Made by a program: the position numbers and the translations under genes. Shown one piece after another: positions 9,990-13,422 of a stretch of DNA of 13,422 nucleotides. The first letter of the stretch is position 1, and each line of letters begins with the position of its first letter. The stretch lies in contig CAYLWN010000024.1 in the NCBI GenBank assembly GCA_964387625.1, positions 1-13,422 on the forward strand, read 5' to 3'. Origin of the DNA: CAYLWN01 sp964387625 (GTDB lineage Bacteria; Patescibacteriota; Microgenomatia; UBA10105). The notes beneath the pieces are model-generated. The model saw only the letters and a list, made by a program, of their open reading frames with translations. It was not told the origin of the DNA and made no database searches.

Positions 9990-11255
9990 TTACCTGTAAC
10001 CAATAGGTTTGGCTTTGGAGACGATGGAAAGGGAGATTTTACGCTTGTCAGGGTTTAATTCTTCAATCAAACATTCTATATCTTCTCCTGACTTAGGTTC
10101 CTCCCCCGGAGCGATTTTGGATATATGGATTAAGCCTTCAATGCCCGGTAATAACGATACAAAGGCTCCAAAAGGAGTAATTTTAGTCACTTTACCTTTT
10201 ACGCTCTGATCAACTGAAAAAACTTTCATCACATCGCTCCATGGATCAGCTAATAATTGTTTTAGGGACAAAGTTAATTTTCCTAATTTTTGATCAATAC
10301 CAATCAGTTTCGCGTCCACTGTTTGTCCGATTTTTAAATAATTTGAGGTATTGTCTACTTTTTCCCAGGCAATTTCACTGATATGGATAAGACCTGAAAT
10401 ATTTGATTCTCCTGATTTGACACTGACAAATCCTCCAAAAGGAGCAATACCGGTGATTTCTGCTTTATATGTATCACCAATTTTCAAAGCTTTCAAAGCT
10501 GCTTGCTGTTTAACAGAAATTCCTCCGGCTATTTGGGAAAAAATTAATCTGTTGGCATCTTTATCCACTTCAATGATTTTGACATTGACATGCCTGCCGG
10601 TTGATCTTTCACCAGTTCGGGTTAATTCCGCATCAACTTGAGATAAAGGAATAAATCCTCTGATACCTAAATAATCTACCAAAAATCCGCCTTTGGACAA
10701 TTCTTTGATTGCTACATCCACAATTTCACCGGACTTCATTTTTTCAATCAAAAGTTCCCAACGCTTGCTCAAAGCAGTTCTTCGTAAAGATACAACAGTT
10801 TGTCCACGGTCATTTTCCGGATTTACAACAGTTACTGCTACTTTATCTCCGACTTTTAGATGTCTTAATAAATCTCCGATATAGGGAATTTCTTTTTCGT
10901 GAACGATAGCATCGCCTTTACCACCAATATCAAAGGAAATAAATCTGTTTGACACAGACATCACCTTACCGTCAAGTACTTTGCCCCGGGTATAGGAAAC
11001 CATGGCATATTTAGTTTCAGACATCAAATCATCCATGGTTTCAGGTTCCCTGTCCTCCGACTTGTCCTCTGTAGCTTCAGCGAAAGAGGAAGTTTTAACG
11101 GAGGTGGAAGCTTTAGCGTAGGTGGATTTGGATGGTTTTGATATTTTTGAGGCTAATTTTGAAGCTTTTTCCTCAAGTTTAATTTCAGCTTTGGGCTGAG
11201 ATTTTTCCTCGCCCTTCGTAGCTTTAGCGAAGGAGGGTTGTATTTTTGTTGTCAT
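9990..11255 (-). CDS. rpsA: 30S ribosomal protein S1
   Basis: S1 binds mRNA at the 30S platform and helps initiation on messages with poor Shine-Dalgarno sites, which are common here. The 421-residue protein has four OB-fold S1 domains (about 90-160, 174-242, 258-333, 348-412). The last two carry the canonical FGGFVSV/GLIHISE and FGAFVSL/GLIHISK strands. It has fewer domains than the six of E. coli, as in many small genomes. Residues 1-75 form a low-complexity Lys/Ser/Glu-rich extension. Three pieces of that extension (PSFAKATKGEE, STYAKASTS, SSFAEATEDK) are translated copies of one palindromic DNA repeat. The start follows GAAAGGCGG about 14 bases upstream. The promoter is at 11295-11323, and the M29-like gene follows in the same unit. 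Confidence 0.95.
   Translation of the reverse strand: MTTKIQPSFAKATKGEEKSQPKAEIKLEEKASKLASKISKPSKSTYAKASTSVKTSSFAEATEDKSEDREPETMDDLMSETKYAMVSYTRGKVLDGKVMSVSNRFISFDIGGKGDAIVHEKEIPYIGDLLRHLKVGDKVAVTVVNPENDRGQTVVSLRRTALSKRWELLIEKMKSGEIVDVAIKELSKGGFLVDYLGIRGFIPLSQVDAELTRTGERSTGRHVNVKIIEVDKDANRLIFSQIAGGISVKQQAALKALKIGDTYKAEITGIAPFGGFVSVKSGESNISGLIHISEIAWEKVDNTSNYLKIGQTVDAKLIGIDQKLGKLTLSLKQLLADPWSDVMKVFSVDQSVKGKVTKITPFGAFVSLLPGIEGLIHISKIAPGEEPKSGEDIECLIEELNPDKRKISLSIVSKAKPIGYR
11065..11090. repeat. dispersed palindromic repeat copy 2, in frame in rpsA
   Basis: Arms TCCTCT and AGAGGA enclose GTAGCTTCAGCGAA. Compensating arm changes relative to copy 1 keep the stem. It is translated as SSFAEATED. 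Confidence 0.65.
11103..11126. repeat. dispersed repeat copy 3, in frame in rpsA (arms no longer paired)
   Basis: The core GAAGCTTTAGCGTA has GGTG/GGTGGA on both sides, so the stem is lost. It is translated as STYAKASTS. Confidence 0.55.
11212..11237. repeat. dispersed palindromic repeat copy 4, in frame in rpsA
   Basis: The core GTAGCTTTAGCGAA, identical to copy 1, is flanked by CCCTTC and GG-AGGG. It is translated as PSFAKATKG at residues 7-15 of S1. Confidence 0.65.
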
Positions 11256-11294
11256 TAATTTTCATATCCGCCTTTCATTAAGAAGTAATCATAT

Positions 11295-11323
11295 ATTTTA
11301 CTATGTTTTTGCAATTTCCGCAA
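11295..11323 (-). promoter_or_regulatory. rpsA promoter
   Basis: On the - strand TTGCGG (11323-11318) and TAAAAT (11300-11295) are 17 bp apart. The start near 11288 leaves a leader of about 33 bases with the ribosome site GAAAGGCGG. Confidence 0.5.
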
Positions 11324-11431
11324 CGACGTTAAATAATCCTATTTATCAGGATTTAAATAGACATATTAAATAAAAAAACTATTAAGAGTTTCCGTCTCCA
11401 TCAATCATATGTAATTTATTATATCACCAAA

Positions 11432-11460
11432 TTGCATCTCCTATTTTTTAGATGTAAGAT
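11432..11460 (+). promoter_or_regulatory. possible promoter of the zinc-ribbon gene
   Basis: TTGCAT (11432-11437) and TAAGAT (11455-11460) are 17 bp apart. The start near 11467 would place the 7-nt repeat array in the leader. The match to consensus is modest. Confidence 0.3.
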
Positions 11461-11466
11461 AATATT

Positions 11467-11558
11467 AGTTTGCAGAACTTAGATCGTAGTTCGCAGTAAT
11501 AATGCTATTTTCTACTTAGTCATACTATGAACTATGAACTTCAAACTGCTAACTCGCC
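11467..11558. repeat. inverted pair of 7-nt periodic arrays
   Basis: The left array reads in steps of seven: AGTTTGC, AGAACTT, AGATCGT, AGTTCGC, AGTAATA (11467-11501). The right array reads ACTATGA, ACTATGA, ACTTCAA, ACTGCTA, ACTCGCC (11524-11558), the complement of an AGTnnnn heptad. The two form an imperfect inverted repeat around 22 bases. The same architecture with other heptads occurs at 12621-12720. Confidence 0.55.
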
Positions 11559-11559
11559 T

Positions 11560-12324
11560 ATGTTTTGTCCTGAATGTAATCTAAATTTACAGCCAATCAG
11601 TTTAAAAAGTGAAACCGGTGATGTGGTTTTGGATTTTTGCGGCAATTGCGCCGGGGTTTGGTCAGATCAGGGTGAAGTAAATTATATTAAATATAATAAC
11701 CTGATTCCTTTGGAAAATAGTCTACCTAATACGCCTTTTGATCCCCATGCTGATTATCAATTTTTGATGTGCCCCAAAGACAGGTCTCCTTTAAGGTTTT
11801 TTCGCCGGGAAAGCGTACCTCAATATTTGAGTTTGATGCGTTGCAGTCAATGCTCGGGTATTTGGTTCCCAAAAAAATCTCTGATTGATTTTAAAAGGGC
11901 ACAGGAAGCAAAAGTGAATTATTTTCAAGCCTGGAAAATTCCTTTACCCTCTATTTATGCAGTGTTACTACCACTGCTGGTTTTGGCAATACTGGGATCA
12001 GGTATTTTTTCTATCATGTCAGGAACAAAACAGGGACAGGATATGCGTATCAAAGCTCAAGAACTTATATCTCCTCCCAAAACACAATTTCCTGATACAA
12101 CATCTGTCGTAATCAACTTTACTACTCAAAAGCCGGAAATTACTAAATTGCGATATTGGAAAGATGTATTTTCAAAAATCGAAATACCTATATCTGCCAT
12201 CCCGCAAACCAGCCATTATATTGTTTTGAAAAATTTAGATTCTCAAACAAAATATAATTATGAAATTATCCTTATTTCCCCTGATTCATTGCAATCACCG
12301 ATTTATACGTTTACAACGGAATAA
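11560..12324 (+). CDS. membrane protein with two zinc ribbons and a fibronectin-III-like outer domain
   Basis: I place the start at ATG 11560 (MFCPEC), not at the in-frame ATG 11527, because the 11 extra codons are read through the 7-nt repeat array. The 254-aa protein has two TFIIB-type zinc ribbons. The first uses CPEC...CGNC. The second has CPKD...CSQC, with Asp or another ligand in place of one Cys, and each ends in a GxW motif (GVW, GIW). One membrane helix follows (about SIYAVLLPLLVLAILGSGIFSI). The last 80 residues (from TTSVVINFTT to NYEIILIS...YTFTTE) have the strand pattern of a fibronectin type III / phosphatase-N-like domain, presumably outside the cell. There is no clear ribosome site. 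The role is unknown; cytosolic metal or nucleic-acid binding coupled to a surface domain is suggested by architecture only. Confidence 0.8.
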   Translation: MFCPECNLNLQPISLKSETGDVVLDFCGNCAGVWSDQGEVNYIKYNNLIPLENSLPNTPFDPHADYQFLMCPKDRSPLRFFRRESVPQYLSLMRCSQCSGIWFPKKSLIDFKRAQEAKVNYFQAWKIPLPSIYAVLLPLLVLAILGSGIFSIMSGTKQGQDMRIKAQELISPPKTQFPDTTSVVINFTTQKPEITKLRYWKDVFSKIEIPISAIPQTSHYIVLKNLDSQTKYNYEIILISPDSLQSPIYTFTTE

Positions 12325-12341
12325 AAAAAACTCCACAAAAA

Positions 12342-12362
12342 AATCCACCGCTTTGGTGGATT
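12342..12362 (-). terminator. second terminator downstream of the rRNA genes
   Basis: AATCCACC (12342-12349) pairs with GGTGGATT (12355-12362), loop GCTTT. On the - strand the stem is followed by seven T and later another T run, typical of intrinsic termination of - strand transcripts. The + strand side has only A/T mixture. Confidence 0.65.
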
Positions 12363-12386
12363 AAAATATAATTATTTTCTACTACG

Positions 12387-12416
12387 TCTGGCAAAGCCAG
12401 ATCGTCCTTTGGACGA
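12387..12416. repeat. two abutting 15-nt mini-hairpins
   Basis: TCTGGC-AAA-GCCAGA (12387-12401) and TCGTCC-TTT-GGACGA (12402-12416) touch without a gap. Each has a 6-bp stem and a 3-nt loop, and the loops AAA and TTT are complementary. They lie between the two rRNA terminators and look like a composite dispersed repeat. Confidence 0.5.
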
Positions 12417-12454
12417 AACTTTGAACATATCGATTCTACTTCTAACTATGAACT

Positions 12455-12482
12455 AAAAATCCGTCTTACGACGGATTTTTTT
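12455..12482. terminator. bidirectional terminator between the zinc-ribbon gene and the rRNA genes
   Basis: AAAAATCCGTC (12455-12465) pairs over 11 bp with GACGGATTTTT (12470-12480), loop TTAC. T runs on the + strand (12476-12482) and A runs giving T on the - strand make it work in both directions. It ends the rRNA transcript about 10 nt after 5S. Confidence 0.8.
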
Positions 12483-12489
12483 CCTGAAG

Positions 12490-12611
12490 TCCTCCGGCCT
12501 TGACCTATTTTCGCGGACCCTTGCGAGTCAACTATCGTCAGCGCTGATGTGTTTCACTTATCTGTTCGGAATGGATAGTAGTGGTTCCACATCGCACTAA
12601 AGACCGAAAGG
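12490..12611 (-). rRNA. rrf: 5S ribosomal RNA
   Basis: The - strand shows the 5S hallmarks in order: TTTAGTGCGATGTGGAACCAC, then CCATTCCGAACAGATAAGTGAAAC (the conserved loop C and helix III region; positions about 12558-12535), CAGCGCTGACGATAGT, and AAAATAGGTCAAGG near the 3' end. It lies downstream of 23S on the same strand, as expected. Exact ends are uncertain. The terminal helix formed by CUUUCGGUCU and AGGCCGGAG continues outward through TCCTGAAG/CTTCAGGA (12619-12612 with 12489-12482), so about 18 bp close the molecule. The outer 8 bp are probably a processing stem in the precursor. Confidence 0.93.
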
Positions 12612-12620
12612 CTTCAGGAA

Positions 12621-12720
12621 ACTAGCGTCTAGCGTATAGTTAATTAGTGTATAGTGAAAATTTTACTTTAATTAATTTTATCATCACTAAACGCTAATCT
12701 CTAAACGCTAATTCACTAAT
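12621..12720. repeat. inverted 7-nt periodic arrays in the 23S-5S spacer
   Basis: Left arm (12621-12657): TAGCGTC, TAGCGTA, TAGTTAA, TTAGTGT, ATAGTGA. Right arm (12684-12720): TCACTAA, ACGCTAA, TCTCTAA, ACGCTAA, TTCACTAA. The right arm is the complement of TTAGCGT/TTAGTGA heptads, so the arms form an imperfect inverted repeat around an AT-rich centre. It would be transcribed as part of the rRNA precursor. Confidence 0.6.
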
Positions 12721-12794
12721 ATATTTTTTTCTATTTTAAAAAGTGATCCCAAAAAAATCGAGATCATATTAAATCACCAAAAGGTGAATAAAAA

Positions 12795-13041
12795 ATACTA
12801 CTCTTAACCGATTAGTACTGGTCAGCTTAAATCCTTACGGATCTTCCACCTCCAGCCTATCAACCTGGTAATCTTCCAGGGGTTTATAAGCCTGCTTGCG
12901 CAGGCAAGGATATCTTATCTTGAGGTAGGCTTGGCGCTTGAGATGCTTTCAGCGCTTATCCCATCCGAATGTGGCTACCCAGCAGTGCCGGAGACTCCGA
13001 CAACTGGCACACCAGGGATTCGTTCACCCGGGTCCTCTCGT
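12795..13041 (-). rRNA. rrl: 23S ribosomal RNA, 3' exon (partial)
   Basis: From the right, the - strand begins ACGAGAGGACC (13041-13031), the 3' part of the sarcin-ricin loop, corresponding to E. coli A2657 onward. It continues with the conserved CACTGGTGTGCCAG-like segment, GCTACATTCGGATGGG, AAGCGCTGAAAGCATC, GTTGATAGGCTGG, and CCAGTACTAATCGG near the 3' end. The mature end is roughly 12791-12800. A local hairpin GCCTGC-GCAA-GCAGGC (about 12890-12905) replaces the shorter E. coli hairpin at this point. The gene is interrupted: instead of the usual CTAGT before ACGAGAGG, intron sequence starts at 13042. The rest of 23S lies outside the window. Confidence 0.93.
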
Positions 13042-13422
13042 CAATCATTCCTCTGTTACCAGAGGGATTAGACTATACCTTCTTCCCAATCCTTCAAAAT
13101 AAATGAAGGCGGGAGCTAGCGTTATTATTCGTCATCAAGTTGATGGACGAATCTCTCCTTTTCTCGATCCGCCAGTTGGCGGAAATCGGGATTGGATCAG
13201 TCGTTACGGGGGTATATCTTCATTAAAGCTTCTGTAATAAATGCTGCGGTATATTTTTTCTTAACAGTCACATAATTGTGACTAGAAATTTGATCACCTA
13301 TTTGAGCTATTCGAATCAGATCGCGACTTGTAACAAGTTTTGGATCCTTATCTAAAATACTCAAAGCAGTCAGTGTTAACTGAACTTGTTTTTCTTTAAA
13401 ATGAACAAAAGGAGTCATGAAT
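13042..13422 (-). other. group I intron in the 23S sarcin-ricin loop (3' part, partial)
   Basis: Read 5' to 3' on the - strand, the core elements are in the right order. R-like AACGACTGATCC is at 13205-13194. P8 is CCAATCC (13195-13189) with GGATTGG (13092-13086), enclosing an expanded loop with three hairpins. S is AAGGTATAGTC within 13081-13066, matching the group I consensus AAGATATAGTCC; GACTG of R can pair with TAGTC of S as P7. P9 is CCTCTG-GTAA-CAGAGG (13065-13050) with a GNRA tetraloop. A terminal G at 13042 is the expected omega-G. The 5' half and the 5' splice site are outside the window. Splicing should restore the loop that EF-Tu and EF-G contact. Confidence 0.82.
13197..13422 (-). 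CDS. C-terminal end of an intron-encoded protein, probably a homing endonuclease (partial)
   Basis: The frame is open to the right edge (a Phe codon precedes the ATG at 13418), so this is likely the tail of a longer ORF. About 74 residues are visible, including LIRIAQIGDQISSHNY and KKKYTAAFITEALMKIYP. The pattern hydrophobic-x-x-L/I-G-D-x-I-S plus a basic KKKYT helix resembles the C-terminal region of LAGLIDADG enzymes encoded in rRNA introns, but no LAGLIDADG motif lies in the visible part. The stop TGA (13199-13197) falls inside the intron R element, so protein end and ribozyme core overlap, a compact arrangement that is common in such introns. Confidence 0.55.
   Translation of the reverse strand, partial: FMTPFVHFKEKQVQLTLTALSILDKDPKLVTSRDLIRIAQIGDQISSHNYVTVKKKYTAAFITEALMKIYPRND

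Noticed and set aside
11527..11559. Upstream start (MNYELQTANSP) for the zinc-ribbon gene
   Set aside because: The 11 codons are the 7-nt repeat array read in frame; the ribbon begins at the next ATG.
12885..12906. Palindrome GCCTGC/GCAGGC inside 23S as an inserted mobile repeat
   Set aside because: A hairpin exists at the equivalent place in other 23S rRNAs and varies in length, so this is normal rRNA variation.
13197..13418. A complete 73-aa gene starting at 13418
   Set aside because: The frame stays open to the window edge, so this is more likely the end of a longer intron ORF.
1..13422. CRISPR arrays, tRNA genes, transposases or integrases
   Set aside because: No regularly spaced identical repeats, no tRNA T-loop/acceptor patterns and no DDE, HUH or recombinase motifs were seen on either strand.

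Overview
The window reads as a chromosomal segment of a low-GC bacterium with a compact genome, most likely a Candidate Phyla Radiation / Patescibacteria lineage (Microgenomates-like). The points in favour are: AT-rich DNA with standard stops (TGA is used as a stop), a 23S rRNA interrupted by a self-splicing intron, weak Shine-Dalgarno sites and possible leaderless starts, many short orphan proteins, and dispersed palindromic repeats that run in frame through housekeeping genes. The lineage call is inference; I could not search databases.

Layout, left to right. 1-217: the C-terminal end of a membrane protein on the + strand. 218-441: a well-folded candidate RNA (+). 442-1164: a DPM1/ALG5-like GT2 glycosyltransferase (-), converging on that RNA. 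1165-2729: a long gene-poor stretch holding a 50-aa small gene (-), a series of strong hairpins, two diverged copies of one element, a tandem pair of DnaA-box-like sites, a 22-nt perfect palindrome, and a promoter that drives an attenuator-like leader. 2730-3243: a small operon (+) of 63-aa and 67-aa orphan proteins, perhaps followed by an 18-residue hydrophobic peptide. 3272-5773: an 833-aa orphan protein (-) with a degenerate Nudix box near its N-terminus and RelA/SpoT-synthetase-like motifs near its C-terminus. Its own leader again places the Shine-Dalgarno inside a terminator-shaped hairpin. 6048-7068: an AbiEii-type toxin with its small partner, bracketed by the true radA 3' end on one side and a broken radA 3' end on the other. 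7108-8427: radA (-). 8594-11255: an M29-like aminopeptidase and ribosomal protein S1 as a two-gene operon (-). 11560-12324: a zinc-ribbon membrane protein (+). 12339-13422: rRNA genes read on the - strand: the 23S 3' exon, 5S, and tandem terminators. The 23S gene is split in the sarcin-ricin loop by a group I intron that runs off the right edge with the end of its ORF.

How the parts relate. radA, rpsA and the rRNAs are core functions. The accessory part is 2450-7070. There, two convergent units (small orphan proteins, and the Nudix/RelA-SpoT-like protein) share an unusual leader design in which the 3' arm of a CCTCC/GGAGG terminator hairpin is also the ribosome binding site. Next to them lies a toxin-antitoxin pair that looks inserted at the radA 3' end. 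The strongest candidates for something undescribed are the 2494-2707 switch-like leader with its operon, the 833-aa fusion protein, and the intron in the sarcin-ricin loop.
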